Source: an uncultured Bacteroides sp. (GTDB taxonomy: Bacteria > Bacteroidota > Bacteroidia > Bacteroidales > Bacteroidaceae). Taken from it: DNA of 64,000 nucleotides. Positions 1 through 7,425 of the stretch are shown here, piece after piece. Made by a program: the position numbers and the translations under genes. The stretch is from assembly GCA_944320865.1 (NCBI GenBank), contig CALUJC010000009.1, positions 1 through 64,000 on the forward strand, given 5' to 3'. The notes beneath the pieces were generated by a model. The model was not told where the DNA came from. It did no database searches and was given only the letters and a program-made list of their open reading frames with translations. Each line of letters starts with the position of its first letter. The first letter of the stretch is position 1.

Positions 1-40
1 TAGCCCGACGGGCACAGCCGGGGTCCTTTCTTTTTGGCAT

Positions 41-70
41 CTTTTTCTTTCGGACAAGCGAAAGAAAAAG
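41..70. repeat. Perfect stem-loop just after an esterase stop codon
   Basis: CTTTTTCTTTCG (41-52) is the exact reverse complement of CGAAAGAAAAAG (59-70), with a 6-nt loop. It lies 6 nt beyond the stop codon of the minus-strand carboxylesterase. No clear U-tract follows on that strand, so it may protect the transcript end or be a dispersed palindrome rather than a classical terminator. Confidence 0.6.
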
Positions 71-76
71 TGCACA

Positions 77-1468
77 TTACTCTACATCCAACGTCTGGAT
101 ATGATTGTCCGCCCGGGTGCAGGGATCCCACTGGGGCACGCCTTGGCCATTGGGATTGCCGGTCTTGGCAAAGTTGGTCCAATAGCTTACCATGCGGTCG
201 CTCAACTCGTAGTCGGCCTGCTCCATGGGGCGCCAGCACTTGTCCAGCGTGCCGAACACATACCACAGCTCCGACGAATGGAAAGCACCCGGCATGATGG
301 CGCTGCCGTCGGGCGCCTTCAGGTCTTCACCGGGGAGGTCGCGGCTGAAGCAATAGACGTATGCCGGCTTGCGCCCCTGCCTTTCGAGCAGCAGACTCCA
401 GTCCACGGCAGCCTTCTGCATGCGGTCGGGGGCCATGTCGCCCGAGGTGTAGCCTATCATGTAGGGAATGTCCAGTTCCTGCCCGTTGACAGCGGCTTCA
501 TAAACCGTAGCCGTGAGCAGCTCGCCATCCACGCAGGGAGAATAGGGCATGCCGTTGAAGGTCTTCTGCTGCTTCATGTAGCTCATCATCACCTCTTGGA
601 AGCGGTTGGCCGGACAGGCGCGCATCTGCTCCAGCGTGGTCATGCCCGAGGCGTCCCACATGGCTTTACCCGGCTTCTCGACATCGGCCAGCGACTTGGT
701 GGAAATGATACCCCCCAGTCCGCCGCCACTCTGTATGATGGCGCGCTGGATGTAGCCCTTGGCCAGGGGCGAAGATATCAATGCCTGCACGCTGCCAGCC
801 CCGGCGCTTTGCCCGAAGACCGTCACATTGTCCGGGTTGCCGCCAAAAGAGGCGATGTTCTTCTTCACCCACTTCAAGGCAGCCAGCTGGTCGAACAGGC
901 CATAGTTTCCGGAGCCTTTGCCGTCGTTCTCTGCCGTGAGCAAAGGGTGTGCCAGGAAGCCGCACATGCCCAGGCGGTAGTTAATGGTGACCAGCACTAC
1001 GCCTTTCTTGGCCATGGCATCGCCGTCAAACTCTATCTCATGCCCGAAACCATTCTGGAAAGCTCCGCCATGAATCCACAGCATCACCGGCAGGTCGGCG
1101 TCTTGTTGCCCTGCGGCGGGAGTCCACACATTCAGATAAAGACAATCTTCGCTCATGGGCGGGTTGCCGTCCTGGTAGAATTCTTTCCAATAGAAGGAGC
1201 CTTTCTCCTGGCCGCCTTGCAGGGAAGCATCGCCCCACTTGTCGCACCGGCGCACGCCTTGCCACGGCTGCACGGGTTGCGGCTTTTTCCAACGGAGGTC
1301 GCCTACCGGAGGCGCCGCGTAAGGGATGCCCTTGTACACGGCCACGCCTTCCTCGTCCATCACTCCCTCAATGCGCCCGCCGTCTACGGTGAGCACAGGG
1401 GTCTGCGCCCCTACCGGGAGGAGGCCTCCCAGCAAGAGGGCGCATACTGTAAGTTTTAATGCTTTCAT
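77..1468 (-). CDS. Secreted type B carboxylesterase, last gene of the PUL
   Basis: Alpha/beta-hydrolase of the carboxylesterase type B family, 463 residues, probably periplasmic and hydrolysing ester side groups. The start at 1468 (MKALKLTVCALLLGG) gives a clean signal peptide ending near VGAQ; an in-frame ATG at 1504 would add a poor leader. The N-terminal GIPYAAPPVGDLRWKKPQP and the nucleophile elbow FGQSAGAG (Ser about residue 221) are typical. The probable catalytic His is in GAFHSSELWY. The acid position reads GYTSGDM, so Asp may replace the usual Glu. It is about 90 residues shorter than the two other type B esterases of this locus. It lies 60 nt after the GH3 gene and ends the minus-strand cluster. 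The true ester substrate is unknown. Confidence 0.88.
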   Translation of the reverse strand: MKALKLTVCALLLGGLLPVGAQTPVLTVDGGRIEGVMDEEGVAVYKGIPYAAPPVGDLRWKKPQPVQPWQGVRRCDKWGDASLQGGQEKGSFYWKEFYQDGNPPMSEDCLYLNVWTPAAGQQDADLPVMLWIHGGAFQNGFGHEIEFDGDAMAKKGVVLVTINYRLGMCGFLAHPLLTAENDGKGSGNYGLFDQLAALKWVKKNIASFGGNPDNVTVFGQSAGAGSVQALISSPLAKGYIQRAIIQSGGGLGGIISTKSLADVEKPGKAMWDASGMTTLEQMRACPANRFQEVMMSYMKQQKTFNGMPYSPCVDGELLTATVYEAAVNGQELDIPYMIGYTSGDMAPDRMQKAAVDWSLLLERQGRKPAYVYCFSRDLPGEDLKAPDGSAIMPGAFHSSELWYVFGTLDKCWRPMEQADYELSDRMVSYWTNFAKTGNPNGQGVPQWDPCTRADNHIQTLDVE

Positions 1469-1528
1469 CATAGTGTACTGATTAAATCCTTTAGAAACAC
1501 CCAAAGTTAGGCATTTTTCCGGCCAACC

Positions 1529-3889
1529 TTATCGTTTCACCATGGGATTTTCCGCAATTTTCACTTCGGAAGCCATGGAGTCGCTCACCTTTACCTTCTG
1601 TGCTTTGCTTACCTTCTGGTCTACCGTGCAGCGCACGTCGGCCGACGAGGCGGCTACCAGCCATTGGTAATTGCCTTTGGCCAACTGCCACGAGCTGTTC
1701 TTCTCGTTGAAGGAGGCCATGTCCATCACGTTCCACTTCAAGGTAACGACTTCGCTTTCGCCCGGTTGCAGCAGTTTGGTCTTGGCAAAGGCCTTCAGCT
1801 CCTTGGCAGGCTTCTCCAGGCCACCTTTCGGAGCCTTGACATACAGCTGCACGGACTCTTTGCCGGCCACCTTGCCGGTGTTCTTTACGGAAACCTGAAG
1901 CTCGCAAGTCTGGTCGTCCATCGACGAGCCAACGACCTCGAAGCTGAACGTGGTGTACGACAAGCCGTGGCCGAAGGGATAAGAAACCTCCTTACCGAAG
2001 GTGTCGAAATAACGGTAACCCACGTAGATGCCTTCCTCATAGTTGGTGTAATCCACGTTTTCTTCCGGAGCCTTGGGCTTCTCTTCCTTCTTGTCCGACT
2101 TGAAGTTCATGCCACTGCCCATGGCGAAGTCGGGCATCTTGAACTCGTAGTCGTAGGGGAAGTTGGCGTCCGACGGAGCATCGCCATACTTCACGGCGAA
2201 GGTCATGGGCAGGCGGCCGGAGGGGTTCACCTTGCCGGTCAGCACATCGGCCACGCAATTGCCCACCTCGGCTCCCGGCTGGAAGGCGCAGAGCACGGCG
2301 TCTACCTTGTTCTTCCACGAAGCAGTCTCCATGGCGCTGCACACGTTGAGGATGACGATGACCTTCTTGCCGGCGGCATGGTATGCCTGGGCCACGGCAT
2401 CGATCAGCGCTTCTTCGTTATTCTTGAGGTAGAATTCGGCCACACGGCGGTCGGAAGCCTCGCCACTGGTGCGTCCCAGCGTCAGTATGGCCACGTCGTT
2501 GGCCTTCACTTGCTGGGCCAGTTCCTCGGCAGTAGGCACAAACTCGGCGGCACGCTCGGGCGGAGTGAGCGAGAAGGGCGGACGGCCGTTAGGGAAGAGG
2601 CGCTTCTCTTCATCGGCCAGGTGCTTCTTGTATTGCTTGATTAAGTCGGCATCTACCGTGTAGCCGGCATTGCGCATGCCCTCTACCAGGGAGACGGTGT
2701 AGTAACCACGGCCCGTGCTGCCGAAGCCCATGCCTGCGGGCACCATGTCGTAGGAGGTGGTGCCGTAGAGGGCGACGTTCTTGATGCCGGCGGCCAGAGG
2801 CAAGGTGGCGCGGTTGTCCAGCAGCACGATGCCTTCGGCACCCACTTCGCGGTCTACGGCCGAGTGGGCCTTGAGGTCGGTCTCATTGGCATACTTGTAG
2901 CCTGCAAAGCTGTGGCACTTCACCACCAGCTCGAGGATGCGCTTCACGTTGCGGTCCAGAATGGCGGTGTCCAGCGTACCGTTTTGCGCAGCTTCGAGGA
3001 TGGCCTTGTACTGACGGTCTTGCCCAGGCTGCATCATGTCGTTGCCGGCTATCATGGAGGTAACGGCGTCCGTTCCGGCATTCCAGTCGGACATCACCAT
3101 GCCCCGGAAGCCCCAGTCGCCGCGCAGAATGTCTTCCGTCAGGTCTTTGTCTTCGCAGGTATACTTGCCGTTCACCTTGTTGTAGGCGGTCATGATGGCC
3201 CACGGCTGCGACTCCTTCACGGCTATTTCAAAGCCCTTGAGGTAGAGTTCGCGCAAGGGACGCTGAGTGAGGCGCGAATCGTTGTTGTTGCGGTTGGTCT
3301 CCTGGTTGTTCACGGCAAAGTGTTTCAGGCAAGTACCCGTTCCCTGACTCTGCACGCCGTTGATGTAGGCGGCGGCCATCTTGCCCGTCACTACCGGGTC
3401 TTCGGAGTAATACTCATGGTTGCGTCCGCACAGCACGTTGCGGATGAGGTTGGCCCCCGGTGCCAGCAACACGTCCAGACCGTAGTCTTTCACTTCCTCT
3501 CCCAACGCGGCGCCTACCTTGAAGGCAGCTTCAGGATTGAAGGTTGCTGCCACCGTTGTCCCGGACGGGAACTCGGTGGTGTAGTAGAAGCGGCTGTCGA
3601 AATCGCGCTTCGTAGTCATAGCCAGGCGGTGCGGCCCGTCGGCCAGATACACGGACGGGATGCCCAAGCGGGGTATGTCGTACGTCCGCCCGGCAGTACC
3701 GGGAAACTTGGCGTCGTCGCCTATGGCCATGCCGCAGCCTATGCACATGCGCACTTTTTCTTCCAGCGTCATCGCCTGGATGACCTCATCAATGTTGTCG
3801 GCATTCAGTTTAGGCTGTGCCTGCACGGCCGAGACCGACAAGCAGCATGCGGCCAAGCCGATGCCCATTGCTTTGATTACATTTTTCAT
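1529..3889 (-). CDS. GH3 beta-glucosidase-like glycoside hydrolase
   Basis: Exo-acting family 3 glycoside hydrolase, 786 residues, exported by a signal peptide (start MKNVIKAMGIGLAACCL, cleavage near VQAQ). The start at 3889 is preferred because the frame's earlier ATG at 4000 gives an unrelated Cys-rich leader. The order is the GH3 N-terminal barrel (about 40-340), GH3 C-terminal domain (about 380-610) and Fn3-like domain (about 690-765, around SYPFGHGLSYTTF). Substrate-binding CLKHFAVNNQE and the nucleophile in VMSDWNAG (Asp about 268) are present. A charged insert (KSDKKEEKPKAPEE) precedes the Fn3-like part. Its esterase neighbours suggest it trims glycosyl units after deacylation. Beta-glucosidase versus xylosidase or arabinosidase activity cannot be told from sequence alone. 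Confidence 0.9.
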   Translation of the reverse strand: MKNVIKAMGIGLAACCLSVSAVQAQPKLNADNIDEVIQAMTLEEKVRMCIGCGMAIGDDAKFPGTAGRTYDIPRLGIPSVYLADGPHRLAMTTKRDFDSRFYYTTEFPSGTTVAATFNPEAAFKVGAALGEEVKDYGLDVLLAPGANLIRNVLCGRNHEYYSEDPVVTGKMAAAYINGVQSQGTGTCLKHFAVNNQETNRNNNDSRLTQRPLRELYLKGFEIAVKESQPWAIMTAYNKVNGKYTCEDKDLTEDILRGDWGFRGMVMSDWNAGTDAVTSMIAGNDMMQPGQDRQYKAILEAAQNGTLDTAILDRNVKRILELVVKCHSFAGYKYANETDLKAHSAVDREVGAEGIVLLDNRATLPLAAGIKNVALYGTTSYDMVPAGMGFGSTGRGYYTVSLVEGMRNAGYTVDADLIKQYKKHLADEEKRLFPNGRPPFSLTPPERAAEFVPTAEELAQQVKANDVAILTLGRTSGEASDRRVAEFYLKNNEEALIDAVAQAYHAAGKKVIVILNVCSAMETASWKNKVDAVLCAFQPGAEVGNCVADVLTGKVNPSGRLPMTFAVKYGDAPSDANFPYDYEFKMPDFAMGSGMNFKSDKKEEKPKAPEENVDYTNYEEGIYVGYRYFDTFGKEVSYPFGHGLSYTTFSFEVVGSSMDDQTCELQVSVKNTGKVAGKESVQLYVKAPKGGLEKPAKELKAFAKTKLLQPGESEVVTLKWNVMDMASFNEKNSSWQLAKGNYQWLVAASSADVRCTVDQKVSKAQKVKVSDSMASEVKIAENPMVKR

Positions 3890-4017
3890 TTGTCTTATCA
3901 CTTTTAAGTTACACAATAAAATCTTTTCACACAAAAGCACGCCGATAAAAACATCTGCGTGCAGGCACGGGCAATGCCCGCTTAAAACACTGATACCCAA
4001 CTATCCGCGAAACGCCC

Positions 4018-4083
4018 GGTAGCGTTGGAACGCTAGCGAGCGGGCGATACTAAGCTACTGTGGTGGCGATACTACGCTACCCG
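4018..4083. repeat. Tandem array, 3 units of 22 nt, each with an imperfect dyad
   Basis: Units start at 4018, 4040 and 4062. Each has two 7-nt arms around a 6-nt centre plus a 2-nt spacer. Unit 1 is GGTAGCG-TTGGAA-CGCTAGC and unit 3 is GGTGGCG-ATACTA-CGCTACC; unit 2 is degenerate. It lies in the 368-nt gap between the CE1 esterase and the GH3 gene downstream of it. Three other arrays in the window have the same 22-nt period but other sequences (23403, 31834, 59964). The rest of this gap holds only the hairpin at 4098-4177. Confidence 0.65.
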
Positions 4084-4097
4084 GCGGGCTTTATAAC

Positions 4098-4177
4098 AAA
4101 AGGAAAGCTGACTTGATTCTCCGGCCTCAACCCTATAAAAGCATATTCGGAAAGAATGTCAAATGCAGCTTTCCTTT
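4098..4177 (-). terminator. Hairpin after the CE1 esterase gene, possible terminator
   Basis: AAAAGGAAAGCTG (4098-4110) pairs with CAGCTTTCCTTT (4166-4177). On the minus strand the stem is followed by TTTTG, so it could terminate or stabilise the transcript ending at the CE1 gene (stop at 4258). The loop of about 55 nt is long for an intrinsic terminator, so a processing or protection role is equally possible. If it terminates, the GH3 and last esterase genes need their own promoter, which I do not see. Confidence 0.5.
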
Positions 4178-4257
4178 TTCCATTTCACCACTATCAGTAC
4201 TTTGATTACAACCTTTGTTTTATTTCACCTTTTAATAAGAGCCTGTACATTTTCTCT

Positions 4258-5376
4258 TTAATGTTTGAACAGGTGTTGCGCCAGGTTGTAGAGGTCGTTG
4301 CGCCAGGTGTACCACGTGTGTCCGCCGGGGGCTTCGCTGTACTTGTAGCGGATGCCTGCCGCGTCGAACAACTTCAACATGGCCTTGCAGTTGTTGTAGG
4401 CAATGTCCTCGGGGCCGCCCTGGGTGAAGTGCAAGGCACGCACCGTGTTGTTGAAATCGCCCGCTATCTTCTTGAGGTAGGCACCACGCTCGGCGTACAT
4501 CTCCTTGTCCGTCTCAAACCAGCCGGAACTCAGCACCCACAGGTAGCCGAACTCCTTGTAGTGGTTCAGGCCCGCCTCCAGCGTCTCCATGCCGCCCATG
4601 GAGAGACCGGCCAGGGCGCGGTGGTCCTTGTCGGCCAGCACGCGGTAGTTGGCCTCGATGTAGGGGATGATGTCCGTCATCAGGTCTTCGGCAAAGAGGG
4701 GCACTTCGTCCATCAGGTTTTCCGTGGCAATGGAGCCGTTGGGCATCACCACAATCATGGGCTCCATCTTGCCCTCGGCCAGCAGGTTGTCCAGTATGTT
4801 GCCCGCGCAGCCCACGGTAGGCCAGGCCAGGTCGGTGTCGCCCCCGCCGTGGATGAGGTAGAGCACGGGCAGCTGTTCCGTGCTTTTCTCGTAGCCGGCG
4901 GGTGTCCATACGTGCAGGCGGCGGGTGGTTTTCAGCGTTTTAGAGTAATAATAGCGCTGGGCTATGGCGCCGTGGGGCACGCCCTCCTTCATGGAGAAGA
5001 AATCACCGTCCTTGGCCTCCACCTTCAATATGGCGGTAGCTTCGGATGCCTCGGGCGATTTCGGGTCGAATACCTTTACGCCGTCCACCACGAAGTGGTA
5101 GCGGTAGGCACCATCCTTCACCGCAGGCACGGTCACCGTCCATACACCGGCCTCGGACTTCGTCACATCCAGCTTCTGCCCCCAGGGCACAATGTCTCCG
5201 CCTATACCGACTTCCTTGGCCTGGGGCGCGTAAATGCTCAAGGCCACCCGGCCATCGTCCAGCACGCGGACAGACTGTAACGTATCGTTAGGCGTAGGCG
5301 TGCGCTGCCATTGCGCAGCCGCAGGCAGCATGCTGCAGCCACACAGGGCTGCCATCAAGAGATACTTCGTTTTCAT
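4258..5376 (-). CDS. CE1-type esterase with N-terminal E-set domain (feruloyl esterase-like)
   Basis: Secreted esterase of 372 residues (signal MKTKYLLMAALCGCSMLPAAAQ). Residues about 35-120 form an early-set/CBM48-like beta-sandwich (YAPQAKEVGIGGD, YRYHFVVDG). Residues about 135-372 form the esterase D/CE1 fold, with RRLHVWTPAGYEKS, the oxyanion-side LYLIHGGGDTDLAWP, the nucleophile elbow GLSMGG (Ser about 259) and the catalytic His in APGGHTWYTWRNDL. This architecture is common among Bacteroidota feruloyl and acetyl-xylan esterases from PULs. With two GH3 enzymes and three type B esterases alongside, the likely job is to remove ferulate or another acyl group from arabinoxylan-type side chains. 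The exact acyl group is an inference. Confidence 0.9.
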   Translation of the reverse strand: MKTKYLLMAALCGCSMLPAAAQWQRTPTPNDTLQSVRVLDDGRVALSIYAPQAKEVGIGGDIVPWGQKLDVTKSEAGVWTVTVPAVKDGAYRYHFVVDGVKVFDPKSPEASEATAILKVEAKDGDFFSMKEGVPHGAIAQRYYYSKTLKTTRRLHVWTPAGYEKSTEQLPVLYLIHGGGDTDLAWPTVGCAGNILDNLLAEGKMEPMIVVMPNGSIATENLMDEVPLFAEDLMTDIIPYIEANYRVLADKDHRALAGLSMGGMETLEAGLNHYKEFGYLWVLSSGWFETDKEMYAERGAYLKKIAGDFNNTVRALHFTQGGPEDIAYNNCKAMLKLFDAAGIRYKYSEAPGGHTWYTWRNDLYNLAQHLFKH

Positions 5377-5403
5377 TGGAATTCTTTTTTTAAATAATAT
5401 TAG

Positions 5404-5500
5404 CCCCTCCCTAACCCTCCCCGGTAGGGAGGGGACACATACTTAATTAATCAGGTGAGTAGCATGGACTCCCTCCCTACCGGGGAGGGCTGGGGAGGGG
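5404..5500. repeat. Inverted pair of a CCCTCCCTACCGGGGAGGG element
   Basis: A C-rich block at 5404-5434 is the near-exact reverse complement of 5470-5500. Each arm carries its own CCCTCCC/GGGAGGG palindrome. The pair fills the gap between the CE1 gene start (5376) and the stop of the next esterase (5509). A related mini-palindrome is nested at 9761-9790. It looks like a dispersed intergenic element. It could fold in the operon RNA between the two genes. Confidence 0.6.
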
Positions 5501-5508
5501 CTGTTCAC

Positions 5509-7182
5509 TTACTCAGCCCAAACCTTGAGTGCCTCGCGGTCGGGGGCATAGACCACTTCGCACTGGTCGTTCAGCATCATCGTGGCACCCTCGTCCGGAG
5601 TGTACTGCGGCCATTCGGGCAAGCTTGCGCAGTTGGGGTTGCCCGTACGCATGAAGCTCAACAGGGCGTCGGTCATTTTCGTAGAGAGGTCACGCGGACG
5701 CTTGCCGCCGCCCGTGTGGGTCAGCATCACATCGGTGTTCTTCAGCCAAAAGCTGATGTCCAGGCAGTGGAAAGCACGCATACGCCCGTCGAACAAAGGC
5801 GGCTCCCAGCCAAACCATGCCAGGTAGACGGGTGCACTTTGCTGCACCTTGGCATTGACGGCCGCCATCACCTTTTCACGCGAGCTCATTATCAGGCCCA
5901 TCAATTCAATGGGTTTCTTGCCGGGGAAAGCTTTTTCATAAGCTGCCACAATCTTCTCGCCATCTTTGCCTTTCATCTTACCTACGGTTTCCACCAGTTG
6001 TGCCCTATCCATCTTTTCGAGGGCAGCGTTGTCGCGGCTCATGGAGAACTCGCACGTGGTGGTACTGAATATCATGGGGACATTGGCAGAAGGCGCTTCG
6101 GGGTCGGAGTAGAAAGTGTCCATCGGGATGTGGAAGCCGTCGCCCACCGGGCCAAAGGCACCACGCATCATGCCGTTGCCGCCATGCTGCTTGTCATACT
6201 TAGCCGCAGCCTTGTTGGCAAGAGCTATATAGTCCAGCCAAGGCATCTCCTGCAGCTTGTTCATCTGCGAAGGCTGCAAGCCGGCTTCCTTCAAGATGGC
6301 CTTGCCCAGCTCAGCGCTGTAATTGTTGTCTATGGCACCCGTGATGTTTCCACTCAGGGCTACCGCCTTGTGCAGCAAGCCTTTCGTCTCGGCCATGGCC
6401 ACCAGCGTGCAGACCTTGGCACCGCCGCCCGACTGTCCCATGATGGTGACATTACCCGGGTCGCCGCCAAACTGTGCGATGTTGTTGTGCACCCACTTCA
6501 AGCCGGCCACCAGGTCGAGGATACCCGCGTTGCCCGACTCGGCAAACTTCTTATCGTCCACTCCCGAAAAGTCGCTGAAACCGATGGGACCTAAGCGATG
6601 GTTCAACGAGACAAACACAATGTCGCCATAGCGGCTGAGGTTTTCGCCCCGATAGCTGTCCTGCTCAATGCCGTTGCCGTTGGTAAAACCGCCGCCGTGA
6701 ATCCACACCAGCACGGGGCGCTTCTTACCGTCGGCCACTCCCGGCGTCCAGACGTTCAGCATCAGGCAGTCCTCACTTACGTCATAGTAGTTCCAGTGGT
6801 CGGTAAATGTACTGTAACTGTTGCGGTATTTACCCTCCGTAATCTGCGGAGCCGTGTCGCCCCAAAAGACTGCCGGACGGATGCCTTCCCAAGGCTCGGG
6901 CTCGCGGGGAGGCATGAAGCGGTTCTCTCCCGCCGTGCTTGCCCCATACGGAATGCCGCAGAAGGTGTAGATGCCTCTTAATATATAGCCACGCACTTTG
7001 CCATACTGGGTCTGTGCCACGGCAATGGAATCTCCGATGTACAGCTGCTGTTCATCTTGTGAGACACTATCCGTCTGCTGCTCAGACTTAGCGACGGAAC
7101 AAGCGGAAAGGGCATAAACAAAAACACCCGTGCATACCAGGGAGAGGCCTTTCATGACTTTCGATTTCTTAAATGGTTTCAT
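5509..7182 (-). CDS. Lipoprotein type B carboxylesterase (paralogue of the one at 15043)
   Basis: Carboxylesterase type B, 557 residues. The N-terminus MKGLSLVCTGVFVYALSAC is a lipoprotein signal, so the enzyme is probably membrane-anchored; the start could also be MKG ten residues in. The nucleophile elbow is IMGQSGGGAKV (Ser about 251), the probable acid Glu is in STTTCEFSMSRD and the probable His is in MRAFHCLDISFW. It shares long identical stretches with the product at 15043-16683, for example HTGGGKRPRDLS and SFMRTGNPNCASLPEWPQY, so the two are duplicates within the locus. The segment about 350-430 diverges most (KMKGKDGEKIVAAYEKAFPG). A CAAAAGTA box at 7222-7229 (TACTTTTG on its strand) may give it its own promoter. 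Confidence 0.88.
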   Translation of the reverse strand: MKPFKKSKVMKGLSLVCTGVFVYALSACSVAKSEQQTDSVSQDEQQLYIGDSIAVAQTQYGKVRGYILRGIYTFCGIPYGASTAGENRFMPPREPEPWEGIRPAVFWGDTAPQITEGKYRNSYSTFTDHWNYYDVSEDCLMLNVWTPGVADGKKRPVLVWIHGGGFTNGNGIEQDSYRGENLSRYGDIVFVSLNHRLGPIGFSDFSGVDDKKFAESGNAGILDLVAGLKWVHNNIAQFGGDPGNVTIMGQSGGGAKVCTLVAMAETKGLLHKAVALSGNITGAIDNNYSAELGKAILKEAGLQPSQMNKLQEMPWLDYIALANKAAAKYDKQHGGNGMMRGAFGPVGDGFHIPMDTFYSDPEAPSANVPMIFSTTTCEFSMSRDNAALEKMDRAQLVETVGKMKGKDGEKIVAAYEKAFPGKKPIELMGLIMSSREKVMAAVNAKVQQSAPVYLAWFGWEPPLFDGRMRAFHCLDISFWLKNTDVMLTHTGGGKRPRDLSTKMTDALLSFMRTGNPNCASLPEWPQYTPDEGATMMLNDQCEVVYAPDREALKVWAE

Positions 7183-7221
7183 ACGCTTAGACTTTTAATT
7201 GTCGTTTTTTATTTGTCGTTA

Positions 7222-7229
7222 CAAAAGTA
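7222..7229 (-). promoter_or_regulatory. Possible -7 box for the carboxylesterase ending at 5509
   Basis: On the minus strand this reads TACTTTTG, a match to the Bacteroidota -7 consensus TAnnTTTG, 40 nt before the ATG. No clear TTTG is seen at the -33 spacing, so the call is weak. Confidence 0.4.
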
Positions 7230-7328
7230 AGCCTTTACGGAGAAAATCGCTTTTCACCAGCCGTTTTGCGCTTGTCAATGCCTTATCAGGCGCTTGTCAG
7301 TTTCTTCATTCCGGTTGTCAGTATATTC

Positions 7329-7382
7329 AAAAAAAAGGAATCCACACACGGCCATGAAAGGATAAAACCGCGTGCGGATTCC
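7329..7382 (-). terminator. Rho-independent terminator after the GH3 gene
   Basis: GGAATCCACACACGG (7337-7351) pairs with CCGCGTGCGGATTCC (7368-7382), 13 of 15 positions. On the minus strand the stem is followed by a run of eight T (7329-7336). It sits 44 nt past the GH3 stop codon, so most transcripts from SusC/SusD should end here. The downstream esterase and GH3 genes would then rely on read-through or their own promoter. Confidence 0.85.
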
Positions 7383-7425
7383 ACATCATCCGCCACAATC
7401 TTTTTACTCAACCCTAATAACTGTC

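Noticed and set aside
101..1459. A 452-codon open frame on the plus strand opposite the last esterase
   Set aside because: GC-rich antisense shadow; the minus strand has signal peptide and catalytic motifs, the plus frame has none. The same applies to long antisense frames at 1664, 7516, 20275, 23629, 29289, 31866 and 35719.
3961..4090. tRNA-like fold
   Set aside because: The stems come from 22-nt repeat dyads; there is no TTCGA-type T-loop, anticodon arm spacing or CCA-like end. No tRNA was found in the window.
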